The notes: generated by a model from the letters alone, not told the origin. A DNA stretch of 64,000 nucleotides from Streptococcus ferus DSM 20646 (GCF_000372425.1 NZ_AQVD01000006.1:60728-124727), one strand, 5' to 3'; numbered from the stretch's first letter, positions 52,004 to 62,581 are shown. Numbers and translations are program-made.

Positions 52004-52180
52004 TTAAAAGCGGTTCAAAAGATCAACCAAACCTAATCTCAGCAATTTATCAAAGAGATAAATCAAGAGGGTAAAAAAGGCTGAATACTCTAAAATCGAG
52101 ATGAAATCATGCCATGCTTGCTTGCGCGTCGGCCATGTGGTCTCTTTTAAAACTGTAAAAACGCCTCCGATAAACTTCAC
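52004..52180 (-). CDS. secE: Preprotein translocase subunit SecE
   Basis: 58 aa, GTG start behind AGGAGAAG. One membrane helix in the second half (FISILEYSAFFTLLIYLF) and the SecE motif TVLKETTWPTRKQAW in the amphipathic part. Part of SecYEG. Its ribosome-binding site overlaps the rpmG stop codon, so the two are coupled. Confidence 0.93.
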   Translation of the reverse strand: MKFIGGVFTVLKETTWPTRKQAWHDFISILEYSAFFTLLIYLFDKLLRLGLVDLLNRF

Positions 52181-52191
52181 CTTATCTTCTC

Positions 52192-52344
52192 CTATCGTGT
52201 TTCTTTATGCAAGGTATATCGCTTGCAATATTTGCAATATTTATTAACTTCCAGCCGTTTGGGTCTGGGATTGCTGCTGACTCCAATCGAGTAATTGCGC
52301 GATCCGCACTCTGCACAGGCTAGACTTGCTTTTTTCTGTGCCAT
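52192..52344 (-). CDS. rpmG: 50S ribosomal protein L33
   Basis: 50 aa: [19 protein letters not shown], ending [16 protein letters not shown]. The two CxxC pairs are present, so this is the zinc-binding C+ form. GGAGGC precedes ATG. The rpmG-secE-nusG order is conserved. Confidence 0.94.
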   Translation of the reverse strand: MAQKKASLACAECGSRNYSIGVSSNPRPKRLEVNKYCKYCKRYTLHKETR

Positions 52345-52362
52345 ACTGCCTCCGTAAAGTCC

Positions 52363-52391
52363 ATTCTAACATGATTGAGAATTTCTTGCAA
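52363..52391 (-). promoter_or_regulatory. Promoter of rpmG-secE
   Basis: -35 TTGCAA (52386-52391), 17-nt spacer, -10 TAGAAT with upstream TGT (52363-52368). It abuts the end of pbp2A. Confidence 0.7.
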
Positions 52392-52392
52392 G

Positions 52393-54662
52393 CTATCTGA
52401 AGTAATCCACAACCCCGTCCCAGATCTCTTTGGCCTTATCAACAATTCCTGAATCATCAACGGCCTTTTGGATATCATTTTTTGCCTGATTGGCTTGTTC
52501 TTGAATGCTGTCAATAATGCTTTGGGAGTCGCTGTTGGTCTGGCTGGAACTGTCAGTCGGTTTATAAACCGAATCAATCCCGTCTGCTGAATAGGCATTT
52601 TCCACCTTAAATTGGCTTCCCTTTGTATAAGGCAAGATATAGCTTGCCTGAGTACTAAAGATGTAAGAGGCCGTTCCTGCACTGGAGTCGCTCAGATAGT
52701 GGCTTTCGTCTGTCTTGTTAAAGCCGACCCACTGGCTGATGACCACATCGGGTGTATAGCCGATGACCCACTGATCGCTGGCTAAATTGGCATTGAAGTC
52801 TGTTTCAGTTGTTCCCGTTTTTCCGGCCAAGGTATAGCCGTAGACATTGGCATTAACCCCTGTACCATTTGAGAAGGTTCCCAGCATCATGCTGGTCATT
52901 TTGTTCGCAACGGACTGACTGATAATCCGTTTGGCATTTTGGGTAAATTTTTTGACAACCTTACCATTAGCAGTTTCGATTCTCTTAATCAGATGAGCCT
53001 TAGGCATGATTCCTCCATTGGCAAAGGTCGCATAGGCCTGAGCCATTTCTAAGGGGTTGGTGGTGACACTGCCTCCCAGAGCGACCCCGAGTTCTTTAGG
53101 AACATTGTCCATATTCAGACCAAATTTTTTCCCGTAACTAAAAGCTTTGTTGATGCCCAGCTGGTCCAGCGTATAGACGGCCGGAACATTATAAGAATTA
53201 GCCAGAGCCTGATACATGGGCAAATCTTCCGTCTCAATCCCCCCATAATTACTAGGTTTGTAGCCGTCAAAGTCACGGACGGTGTTGGGCAACAGTTTAT
53301 CAATGGACCAGCCTGAGGCAACCGCCGGAGTATAGACAACCAGTGGTTTTATGGTAGAACCCGGGCTTCGGTTTGACTGTGTAGCGTAGTTGAAACTTCT
53401 AAAGGTGACATCCTCGGTTGAATTGACACGACCGACTAAACCTCTGACACCGCCCGTTTTCGGATTCATAGCCACACTAGCGGCCTGAGCACTTGTTCCG
53501 TCCTCTGCTACTGGAAAGAGACTGTCCTCATCGAAGGTAATCTGCATACCGCTTTGGTAATTTTGATCCAGTTCGGTATAAATTTTATAGCCGTTATTTA
53601 CAATATCTTTCTCGCTCAAGCCATAAACAGACTTGGCTTCATTAATAACCGCATCAAAATAGGAGGGGTATTTGTAATCATCATCCTTAGCAACATAGGT
53701 GTCACTAAGACGATTGGCCATACCAATAGATTTAGCCTCATCAGCTTCTGCCTGACTAATCTTGCCCGCATCAACCATTACCTGAAGGACAGTATCACGT
53801 CGATTCGTAGCATTTTCAATGGAATAAAGCGGATTGTAAATCTCTGGCCCCTTCAACATACCAGTTAAGGTGGCGGCCTCATCCAAGGTCAAATCCTTGG
53901 CAGATACCCCAAAATACTTTTGACTGGCATCTTCAATCCCCCAAACACCATTTCCGAAATAGGAATTGTTCAGGTACATAGTCAGGATATCGTCTTTACT
54001 ATATTTTTTAGTTAGTTCAAGCGCCAAGAAGAACTCTCTAGCCTTACGCTTAATGGTTTGTTCCTGACTAAGATAGGCATTTTTGGCCAACTGCTGGGTA
54101 ATAGTCGATCCGCCTCCGAAACGACCAAAAGTCAAGATTGCCAGAAGATAGCGGCCATAGTTAATACCGCTGTTTTGGTAAAAGGTCCGATCCTCTGTCG
54201 CAATAACAGCATTTTTCATATTGTCTGAAATAGCATCGATTTCGACATAGGTCCCTTTTTGCCCATAGAGCGTGCCTGCCTGCTCCCCTTTTCGGTCATA
54301 GATGACCGTTGTCGCCTTTAAAGCCTCCTGAAGACTGCTGACATTGGTCGTTTTAGCCAGATAAAAGAGGTAAGAACCCGTCATGAGGACAAAGGCACTA
54401 AAACCAATCAAGAGAATTTTTCCGACGTTATAGCGTCTCCAATAACGTCTGATGGGATTGTTTTTAGAAAGCTTAAAGCGGTTGATAAAAGACTTGACCG
54501 ATCCATCTTCCGTCTCCGTTGACTGGCTGCGCTGATAAGTGCTGGAACTTCTTTCCTGCTCAGCAGCCTCACCTTTTTTTCCGCATCAACTTCCAAGGTA
54601 TCATTTATCGCCTCATTTTGCTGAGGTAAAAATTTTTTCTTTAGTAATTCTAATAGCTTCAT
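52393..54662 (-). CDS. pbp2A: Penicillin-binding protein 2A, frameshifted near its N-terminus
   Basis: Class A PBP: glycosyltransferase motifs EDRTFYQNSGINYG and GGSTITQQLAKN, transpeptidase SxxK in RSPGSTIKPL, SxN in ANSYNVPA, KTGTTE. The main frame covers 52393-54411 (672 aa), but its natural start is in another frame: ATG 54662, MKLLELLKKKFLPQQNE. The frames join at an A7 tract (54574-54580); one extra A would give a single chain of about 755 aa with an acidic/Ser-rich cytoplasmic tail. Either a real mutation, slippage, or a sequencing error. Confidence 0.85.
54574..54580 (-). other. A7 tract at the pbp2A frameshift
   Basis: Seven A on the coding strand between GCGG and GGTGAGG. With eight A the upstream 84-codon frame reads on as KKGEAAEQERSS into the main frame. 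Confidence 0.75.
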
Positions 54663-54784
54663 ACAACTTATTATATCAATTTTAGGTCAAAAGGGCATAA
54701 AGGAAATGTCTTTTGAACAGATCAGCTGGGAAATACTGACACCTTAAGCCTTTTCGTTACTGTCAAAAATGCTATAATACAACT
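54663..54784. promoter_or_regulatory. Divergent pbp2A / pseudouridine synthase promoters, both leaderless type
   Basis: pbp2A side: extended -10 TGATATAAT (hexamer 54670-54675, minus) 7 nt before ATG 54662. Synthase side: TGCTATAAT (54773-54778, plus) 6 nt before ATG 54785. Neither gene has an SD. Confidence 0.65.
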
Positions 54785-55648
54785 ATGACTCTGATTGTAA
54801 GATTTACCAATCCTTATTCAGCCAAAACGGTTAAGGAGCTGCTAGAAGAGGACTTGCTTATTCCTCGAAAAATCCGCCATTTTCTGCGCACCAAAAAACA
54901 CATCACCATTAACGGCAGTCCAATCAACTGGCAGAGCCCTGTCCAAAAAGGAGATTGGATTGAAATGGTTTTCGATGACCAAGATTATCCGCCTAAACAC
55001 CTCCCATTCGGTGACAAACGCCTGGTAGACTGTCTTTATGAAGATGAACATCTCATCGTCGTCAATAAACCTGAAGGCCTGAAAACTCACGCCAACCAAC
55101 CCTATGAAATAGCCCTACTTAATCATGTATCGGCTTATGTGGGGCAGACTTGCTATGTCGTTCACCGGCTGGATATGGAGACCAGCGGGGCTATCTTATT
55201 TGCTAAAAACCCTTTTATATTGCCTCTTTTAAACCGACTTTTAGAAGATAAACAGATTCAACGTCGTTACTGGGCTTTAGCATCTGGGCACTTTCCCCAG
55301 AAAACAATGATTTATAGGGATAAAATTGGACGAGACCGCCATGACAGACGTAAACGAATAGTTGACCCCAAAAAAGGACAGACAGCCCATACCCGTTTGA
55401 CACTGCTGAAAGAATACCCCGCTGCCAGTCTGGTAGACTGCGAGCTTAAAACAGGCCGAACCCACCAAATTCGCGTCCATCTGGCTCACCACGGTCACGC
55501 CATTATCGGTGACCCTCTCTATCACCTGAAAAAAGGGCAGCGGCTGATGCTGCATGCTCATGAGCTGGTTTTTAAACACCCGTTAACACTTGAACAAATC
55601 CGCATTCAAGCACCCTCTAAAAGCTTTGAAAATGGACTCCCTAAATAG
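54785..55648 (+). CDS. RluA/RluD-family pseudouridine synthase
   Basis: 287 aa. The catalytic motif HRLDMETSGAILFAK has the conserved Asp; INKPEGLKTH-type (VNKPEGLKTHAN) and GRTHQIRVHLAHHGHAIIGDPLY are RluA-family signatures. The N-terminal S4-like region is present but divergent. Substrate U positions cannot be assigned. Confidence 0.9.
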   Translation: MTLIVRFTNPYSAKTVKELLEEDLLIPRKIRHFLRTKKHITINGSPINWQSPVQKGDWIEMVFDDQDYPPKHLPFGDKRLVDCLYEDEHLIVVNKPEGLKTHANQPYEIALLNHVSAYVGQTCYVVHRLDMETSGAILFAKNPFILPLLNRLLEDKQIQRRYWALASGHFPQKTMIYRDKIGRDRHDRRKRIVDPKKGQTAHTRLTLLKEYPAASLVDCELKTGRTHQIRVHLAHHGHAIIGDPLYHLKKGQRLMLHAHELVFKHPLTLEQIRIQAPSKSFENGLPK

Positions 55649-55660
55649 GGAATCCATTAT
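55630..55660. terminator. Bidirectional terminator
   Basis: ATGGACTCCCTA/TAGGGAATCCAT (one mismatch) with flanking T- and A-runs between two convergent genes. Confidence 0.75.
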
Positions 55661-57318
55661 TTTTTAGTGAGACTCAGACCTGTTTCTGGACTGCCGTCGG
55701 TATTACCCGACTTCCAGTAAACGGTCGTGAGCGTTGAACCATTGAGCCTCAGTCCATAAACATAGGCATCATTAGCCCCAATATCATCTAGGACTGTGAA
55801 AGCCGCCTTGTCCCCTGACTCAAAATGATAGCGGTAAAGACCGTCCGAAAGCTCTTCAGCCTGACTGACCTTAGCTGTCTTAGTCGAATCTTCTTTCTTC
55901 TCATCCTTGTAATCAATTTTCTTCGTAACCGTGCCATCACTAGTCAGACTGATGGTAATGGTATCCCCATCTTTTTTGGTCTCCCAAGTGCCTACCAGTT
56001 CTTCTGGAATTGGATCTGGACGTTTAACTTGATTATCTTCGGCAATGAGTTGATGTTCCTGATGGCCCGATTTCGCAATCTGAAAGCCTGAATCAGTCCT
56101 TTTAAGCTGCAACTGACCGCTGTAGGTTTGAATTAGATTCCCCGACGTTTTCTTATCCTTGTCTGTCGATTCGTCATAATAATAAGTGTAGCTGACAGAA
56201 TAGCCTAACTGATAAGTTTTGAGCCCTACCTGATTAAGAGAGGTCAAGCTTGGGGCCGATATTGTCAGGCTGCTTGGTTTCCGACTATCCAGCTGCGTTT
56301 TTTGCTTGATGGATTCTTTAAGAGCCAGGTAAAAGCCATTACTGCTGCCATCTTCAAATGTTGCGGCCAAGTCAGAGGCATCCTGACCTGATGTTGCAAA
56401 TGTTGAGAACTTACTAAAAGCCGCTTGCAGCAGCTGGTTAGCTCCGGCTTCATCTAACACACCTTCCGCATCTAGCTGCAGAACAGCCCCATCGGTCACA
56501 TTTTTCATGGCTTCTTTTGAACTGCTTAATTTCCCATCTGAAAACGTTTTGCGAACATAGACAGAAACCGATTCATCTGCCGGGTAATCACTCACTTGGT
56601 ATTCCCCATTAGACAGAGAGGCAATCCGTTTCTTGCCAAAGTAGAGGTCTCCATCTTTGAGATTGCTCCTGACGGTAAAGTTTTTAAAAGAAACAGATAA
56701 ATCAATGGTCTTATCCTTGCCATTATAGGCCTTGCTGAGTTCAACAGCCTTGCCATTATGCTGGCCGTCAAGACTAAAGGTATAGTCTGCCGTAGGCAGA
56801 TGATCAACCGTATAGGTGTAATTATCCGAATCGCTGGTTGCTATTTTTTTCTGATTCAACAAGATATCAACCCCAGAAAGGTTGGTTTTTACTGTCAGAG
56901 ACAGAGGTTTCAAAGCAATCCGATAATCCGGAAAAATCCCAAACCTGCGTCCCACACTTTTGAGGTACATATTATCTTTAGGGGTTGCTGTCAAAAGTTT
57001 AATCCGGAGTTCTTCTTGTTTGCTTTTGCTGGTCACCGGAGAAAATTTGGTATAGCTTGCCTCGTCACTGGCAATTACCTGATTGGTGTCATCCCAAACC
57101 AGATATTCTTTAATATCCTCGAATTTGACATTGGACTGAGATCGAGCCGTCAGATAGCGATCAAGCACACTAGATTTTGAGAAAAAATAACCGCCCCAAA
57201 GACAAAAAAGCAGCAAAAGAATCCCAAATCCTGCTAAAGGATAGGCAATTTTCTTCTGTTGCAATAGTTTTAAAACACTTTTTTTAAGGGATAGAAGGTA
57301 GGGTTTATAGTTCTCCAT
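55657..57318 (-). CDS. TcaA-like membrane-anchored protein
   Basis: 553 aa. A cytoplasmic basic N-terminus, one helix (about 25-47), and a long extracellular part of repeated beta domains (VKTNLSGVDILLNQKKIA, VRSNLKDGDLYFGKKRIA) as in TcaA, linked to cell-wall stress in staphylococci. The usual N-terminal zinc ribbon is missing. The last 110 residues after a Pro-rich linker (KRPDPIPEELVGTWE) look like a lipocalin-type barrel. GAGG precedes ATG. Confidence 0.75.
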   Translation of the reverse strand: MENYKPYLLSLKKSVLKLLQQKKIAYPLAGFGILLLLFCLWGGYFFSKSSVLDRYLTARSQSNVKFEDIKEYLVWDDTNQVIASDEASYTKFSPVTSKSKQEELRIKLLTATPKDNMYLKSVGRRFGIFPDYRIALKPLSLTVKTNLSGVDILLNQKKIATSDSDNYTYTVDHLPTADYTFSLDGQHNGKAVELSKAYNGKDKTIDLSVSFKNFTVRSNLKDGDLYFGKKRIASLSNGEYQVSDYPADESVSVYVRKTFSDGKLSSSKEAMKNVTDGAVLQLDAEGVLDEAGANQLLQAAFSKFSTFATSGQDASDLAATFEDGSSNGFYLALKESIKQKTQLDSRKPSSLTISAPSLTSLNQVGLKTYQLGYSVSYTYYYDESTDKDKKTSGNLIQTYSGQLQLKRTDSGFQIAKSGHQEHQLIAEDNQVKRPDPIPEELVGTWETKKDGDTITISLTSDGTVTKKIDYKDEKKEDSTKTAKVSQAEELSDGLYRYHFESGDKAAFTVLDDIGANDAYVYGLRLNGSTLTTVYWKSGNTDGSPETGLSLTKK

Positions 57319-57407
57319 CCAAAAACCTCTTCTTTCGCATGATCTTTTTCATTATAGCCTTTTTCTTTTTAAATATAATGACAATTAGATAACAAGTTAA
57401 CAAAGTA

Positions 57408-57433
57408 AAAAACGACCCCTAGGGGTCGTTTTT
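57408..57433 (-). terminator. groEL terminator
   Basis: A perfect 26-nt palindrome, AAAAACGACCCCT/AGGGGTCGTTTTT, with no loop bases in the DNA form. Confidence 0.8.
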
Positions 57434-57447
57434 ACGTTAAAAGCAGT

Positions 57448-59094
<1,647 letters not shown>

Positions 59095-59379
59095 CTATTT
59101 TACAACGGCCAAAACATCGGCCTCACGGATAATCAGTAAGTCTTGGCCATCTTCTTTAACAGGAACACCTGCCAGTGCATCAACCAAAACAGTTTCCCCT
59201 TCTGTTACACTTGGAGCAATTAAATCACCGTTTAGCGAACGGATTCCCTCGCCAACAGCCAGCACCTGTGCTTTTTTCGTTTTGTCCTGACTAGCTCCAG
59301 CTAAGATAAAACCGCCTGCGGTTTCTTCTTTTTCTTCTATCGCTTTAATGACCAAACGGTCGCCTAATGGTTTTAACAT
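59095..59379 (-). CDS. groES: Co-chaperonin GroES
   Basis: 94 aa from MLKPLGDRLVIKAIEEKEETAGG behind GGAGGT. The mobile loop is TAGGFILAGASQDKTK. Upstream in-frame codons (to 59406) run into the CIRCE element and were rejected. Confidence 0.96.
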   Translation of the reverse strand: MLKPLGDRLVIKAIEEKEETAGGFILAGASQDKTKKAQVLAVGEGIRSLNGDLIAPSVTEGETVLVDALAGVPVKEDGQDLLIIREADVLAVVK

Positions 59380-59399
59380 AAGATACCTCCACAAGATTT

Positions 59400-59426
59400 T
59401 TAGCACTTATAGACATAGAGTGCTAA
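59400..59426 (-). promoter_or_regulatory. CIRCE element (HrcA operator)
   Basis: TTAGCACTC-N9-AAGTGCTAA on the minus strand, one mismatch from the consensus inverted repeat, located between promoter and groES. Confidence 0.9.
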
Positions 59427-59437
59427 TCACAATTATT

Positions 59438-59465
59438 ATTTTATCACTTGGTCAAAAATAGTCAA
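59438..59465 (-). promoter_or_regulatory. groES promoter
   Basis: -35 TTGACT (59460-59465), 16-nt spacer, -10 TAAAAT (59438-59443). Confidence 0.75.
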
Positions 59466-59466
59466 G
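59450..59466 (+). promoter_or_regulatory. CtsR operator
   Basis: GGTCAAA-N3-AGTCAAG matches the tandem heptad CtsR motif (RGTCAAA-N3-RGTCAAA) with one mismatch and overlaps the groES -35. Confidence 0.75.
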
Positions 59467-59490
59467 AAAAAAGTCACCTTTTCGCCCAAG

Positions 59491-59520
59491 AAAAAAATCC
59501 TGGCTAATAACCAAGATTTT
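59491..59520 (-). terminator. Terminator of the ABC uptake operon
   Basis: AATCTTGG/CCAGGATT around TTATTAG with a following T-run on the minus strand. Confidence 0.7.
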
Positions 59521-59527
59521 TCTTTTA

Positions 59528-60331
59528 CTAACCAAGAACCAAGGCATCGTCTGTTAGAGCCTGACCGCTGTTTTTATGGAAGAGATCCATGAGCTGAGCC
59601 ACAGTGAGGTTCTTTTTTTCTTCACCTGAGATATCCACCACGATTTTACCGTGGTACAGCATCACTAAACGATTGCCATACGTAATCGCATGTTCCATGT
59701 TATGGGTAATCATCAGCGTTGTTAAGCCCTGCTCCTCTACAATTTTCTTGGTCAGACGCATAACCATTTCGCTAGTCTTCGGATCAAGGGCTGCTGTATG
59801 CTCATCTAGCAGTAAGAGTTTGGGTCTGACCAGAGTCGCCATGGCAAGCGTCAACGCCTGACGCTGTCCTCCTGACAGAAAGGCCGCATCCGTTTTAAGA
59901 CGATTTTCCAGACCCAAATCCAATTCTGCCAAAGCCGCTTTAAAGATTTCGCGATCCTTATCCGTGACCGCTTTTTTAAAGAGATGCCGCTTCTTCCCTC
60001 TCAAGTAGGCAATGGCCATGTTTTCTTCGATGGTCAGATTAGTCGCCGTTCCCATACGAGGATCTTGAAAGACACGGCTGATATCCTTGGCACGCTGAGA
60101 AACAGCTGTTTTTCGGATAGACTGTCCTTCTAGTAAAATATCTCCCTCATCAATCGTTACCGCTCCAGAGATACTATTTAGAAGAGTGGATTTACCGGCA
60201 CCATTGCCCCCAATAATGGAGATAAAGTCGCCCTGGTTAACCTCTAAGTCCAAGCCTCTGAGGACATGGTTTTCATTGACTGTCCCTTTTTCGAAGGTTT
60301 TATGAATCTGTGATAAGGTCAGCAAAGCCAT
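59528..60331 (-). CDS. ABC transporter ATP-binding protein (amino-acid-type uptake)
   Basis: 267 aa. Walker A GGNGAGKST, signature LSGGQRQAL, Walker B LLLLDEHTAALD (His in place of Pro after Glu, as in this family). It abuts the permease (1 nt). The family resembles TrpZ of the streptococcal trpXYZ-type importer. Confidence 0.88.
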   Translation of the reverse strand: MALLTLSQIHKTFEKGTVNENHVLRGLDLEVNQGDFISIIGGNGAGKSTLLNSISGAVTIDEGDILLEGQSIRKTAVSQRAKDISRVFQDPRMGTATNLTIEENMAIAYLRGKKRHLFKKAVTDKDREIFKAALAELDLGLENRLKTDAAFLSGGQRQALTLAMATLVRPKLLLLDEHTAALDPKTSEMVMRLTKKIVEEQGLTTLMITHNMEHAITYGNRLVMLYHGKIVVDISGEEKKNLTVAQLMDLFHKNSGQALTDDALVLG

Positions 60332-61231
60332 CTAGTTTTCCTCCTTTATCAAGGATTTGCTCGGTTTAATACCTAATTTCCCTCTGATTTCAGGGATATA
60401 GAGGATAATCGCTAATAAGGCCGCCGATACCAGCTTGATCATCTGAGCATCGATATTAGTGGTCAGAATCAGCACAATAACCAAACGATACAAAATTGAG
60501 CCTAAAACAATTGACATGAGACGTTTGCCCAGAGGCAAATACTTAATAATCACCTCAGCCAGAATAATCGAAGCTAGGCCAATGACAATCGTTCCTACTC
60601 CCATATTCAAATCAGCATAGCCATTGTTTTGAGCCAGCAGGGCACCCGAAAGCGCAATTAAACCATTGGACAGCATATAGCCGAGAATCTTCATCCGGTC
60701 AATCTTAATCCCATTAGCCTGTCCCATATCCACATTATCCCCCGTCGCCCGCAGGGCAAGGCCGATTTGGGTATTTAAAAGCAGGTAGAGCACCAAGATG
60801 ACGAGGCTGACAAAAATCGCCCCTAGCAGCAAAACTGCCCCTGTCTTACTAAAACCTAAATCCTGAAACAAGGTCACTAGTGTTGTTTCTGTGGTGAGCG
60901 GCAGGTTAGAACGGCCTAAAATCAGCAAATTAATTGAATAGAGACCTGTCAATGTGATAATCCCTGTCAAGAGGGCTGGAATTTTCATCTTGGTATGCAA
61001 AAATCCGGCGACCAGACCAGCCAGCATCCCGCCCAGCATCCCGCCAAAGGTTGCGAGGAGGGGATTGATCCCTTTTACAATTAAAAGGGCACAGACCGCC
61101 GCTCCCATAGGAAAGCTTCCCTCTGCAGAAAGGTCCGCAATGTCTAAGATGCGGAATGTCAGATACACACCAATGGCCATAATGGACCAAAGCAGGCCTT
61201 GAGACAGGCCCGATAAAAGAATGTCAACCAT
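60332..61231 (-). CDS. ABC transporter permease (BPD_transp_2 type)
   Basis: 299 aa, about nine helices. ITLTGLYSINLLILGRSNLPL and LSNGLIALSGALLAQNNGYADLNMG are typical of the RbsC/LivH-like subgroup used with PF04392-type binding proteins. Middle gene of a three-gene uptake operon. Confidence 0.88.
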   Translation of the reverse strand: MVDILLSGLSQGLLWSIMAIGVYLTFRILDIADLSAEGSFPMGAAVCALLIVKGINPLLATFGGMLGGMLAGLVAGFLHTKMKIPALLTGIITLTGLYSINLLILGRSNLPLTTETTLVTLFQDLGFSKTGAVLLLGAIFVSLVILVLYLLLNTQIGLALRATGDNVDMGQANGIKIDRMKILGYMLSNGLIALSGALLAQNNGYADLNMGVGTIVIGLASIILAEVIIKYLPLGKRLMSIVLGSILYRLVIVLILTTNIDAQMIKLVSAALLAIILYIPEIRGKLGIKPSKSLIKEEN

Positions 61232-61263
61232 AACTGTTTCCTTTAAACTTAATGTCTGTTTTT

Positions 61264-62223
61264 CTAGTTTTCCTTGATACTGCTCACATCAACACCTAAG
61301 GTTTTAGCCATGTCGTCATTGACAACAACCTTAAGCGCTTTAGGGTATTCAGCAGGAATTTCCTTGGCTTTTTTACCTTTCAGAATTTTAAGAGCCTGCT
61401 GGGCTGTCTGACGGCCTAGCTCTTCATAATCTGTTCCGTAAGAAAAGAGAACACCTTTAGGAACCATATCTGCTGATCCTCCGACAACAGGAATTTTCAT
61501 TTCTTTGGACAGCTCAGACAAGAGGGTCACCGAACTGGCAATCGTATTATCTGTCGGCACAAAGAGAACCTCTGTCTGATCCATCAGGCTCTTAGCAGTG
61601 TCTTGAACATCATTGGTTGAGGCAATTCCTTTAACAACCGTTTTGATTCCAGCCTTTTTGAAAGCCTTCTTAGCAGCCTCAACCTGAACTTCCGAATTGC
61701 GCTCACTTGTGGTGTACATGATGCCTACTTTCTTTAAGTTAGGCATAACCTTCTGAAGGAGTTCCACCTGTTTGTTTATCGGAGACATGTCGCTGGTTCC
61801 AGTTGCCAGACCCCCTGGCTTTTTCATGGTCTTAACCAAGTCAGCAGAAACCGGATCTGTAACGGCTGTAAATAGAATCGGTGTCTCTGAGCTAGCTGCC
61901 ACCAATGACTGAGCTGCCGGTGTCGCAATCCCTAGCACAAGGTCATTATCCTTGACTAGCTTTTCAGAAATGGATTGAAGGTTTGACTGATCTCCCTGAC
62001 CATTTTTATAATCTATCTCAATTTTATCGCCATCTTTGTAACCTTCTTTTTCCAGCTCATCAATAAATCCCTTGCGGGCAGCTGTCAGTGATTCATGCTC
62101 CACATACTGTAAAATCCCAATATGCTTAACCCCTTTGCTGCTGTTAGATGTATTGGCACAGCCAACCAGCAAAGCACTGGCAAGCCCTAAGCCTAATACC
62201 GTTTTCCAAATACTTTTCATCAT
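61264..62223 (-). CDS. ABC transporter substrate-binding lipoprotein (TrpX-like)
   Basis: 319 aa from MMKSIWKTVLGLGLASALLVGC, behind AAGGAG. Lipobox LVGC. The body (HIGILQYVEHESLTAARKGFIDEL, VLFVPTDNTIASSVTLLSEL) fits the ABC_sub_bind family. Related streptococcal proteins are annotated as tryptophan or aromatic importers. The ligand is not proven. The leader peptide upstream suggests Phe/Tyr-linked control. Confidence 0.87.
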   Translation of the reverse strand: MMKSIWKTVLGLGLASALLVGCANTSNSSKGVKHIGILQYVEHESLTAARKGFIDELEKEGYKDGDKIEIDYKNGQGDQSNLQSISEKLVKDNDLVLGIATPAAQSLVAASSETPILFTAVTDPVSADLVKTMKKPGGLATGTSDMSPINKQVELLQKVMPNLKKVGIMYTTSERNSEVQVEAAKKAFKKAGIKTVVKGIASTNDVQDTAKSLMDQTEVLFVPTDNTIASSVTLLSELSKEMKIPVVGGSADMVPKGVLFSYGTDYEELGRQTAQQALKILKGKKAKEIPAEYPKALKVVVNDDMAKTLGVDVSSIKEN

Positions 62224-62507
62224 TTCTTTCTCCTTAGTAGACATCTTTTGAAAACAAAACCAGCCAGATAGCTAGCTACCGACTGGTTGACAAAATCAAA
62301 ACCTTTTGCAGCCAGTCAGACTTTTTCATCTAATCGGCTTTTGAACAATCCTGCTTTAGCTTCATAGATACAAACGAATCTTTGATGATGTTTGCATCCA
62401 CAGGGCTACAAACATCTATCTAAAGAAACTAAAGGTATAGGACTTCTTTACTTCTTCAGTTAGTCTAGACGCTTGTGGCAACATTACTCTTCTCCTTGTT
62501 TTCAATT
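62224..62507 (-). promoter_or_regulatory. Attenuator leader of ABC uptake operon
   Basis: About 285 nt of untranslated leader. In order: leader ORF (62484-62416), an 8-bp hairpin GATGTTTG/CAAACATC beginning at its stop codon, an antiterminator-type stem GACTGG/CCAGTC (62281-62317), and a terminator ACCAG-GGTAGC/GCTATC-CTGGT (62258-62288) followed by TTTTGTTTTC. The last two share bases and exclude one another. Confidence 0.65.
62416..62484 (-). CDS. Leader peptide with aromatic C-terminus
   Basis: 22 codons, ATG 62484, stop TAG. It begins MLPQASRL and ends SYTFSFFR, with one Tyr and three Phe codons in its last seven residues, and has no Trp. AAGGAG sits 7 nt before the ATG. Its position just above hairpin structures is that of an attenuation peptide. 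Confidence 0.6.
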   Translation of the reverse strand: MLPQASRLTEEVKKSYTFSFFR

Positions 62508-62513
62508 GTTTTT

Positions 62514-62542
62514 AATATACTCTTATTTATCAGAAAAGTCAA
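62514..62542 (-). promoter_or_regulatory. Promoter of leader-ABC operon
   Basis: -35 TTGACT (62537-62542), 17-nt spacer, -10 TATATT (62514-62519) on the minus strand. Confidence 0.75.
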
Positions 62543-62581
62543 TAGTATTTGAAAAATTCTAACACTTACAGCAAGACTCTA

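Noticed and set aside
53554..53868. Plus-strand frame of 104 codons inside pbp2A
   Set aside because: Antisense shadow of the transpeptidase coding region with no start signals.
62245..62500. T-box riboswitch upstream of the TrpX-like gene
   Set aside because: No TGGNACCGCG core or stem I motifs are present; a leader ORF with competing hairpins explains the region better.
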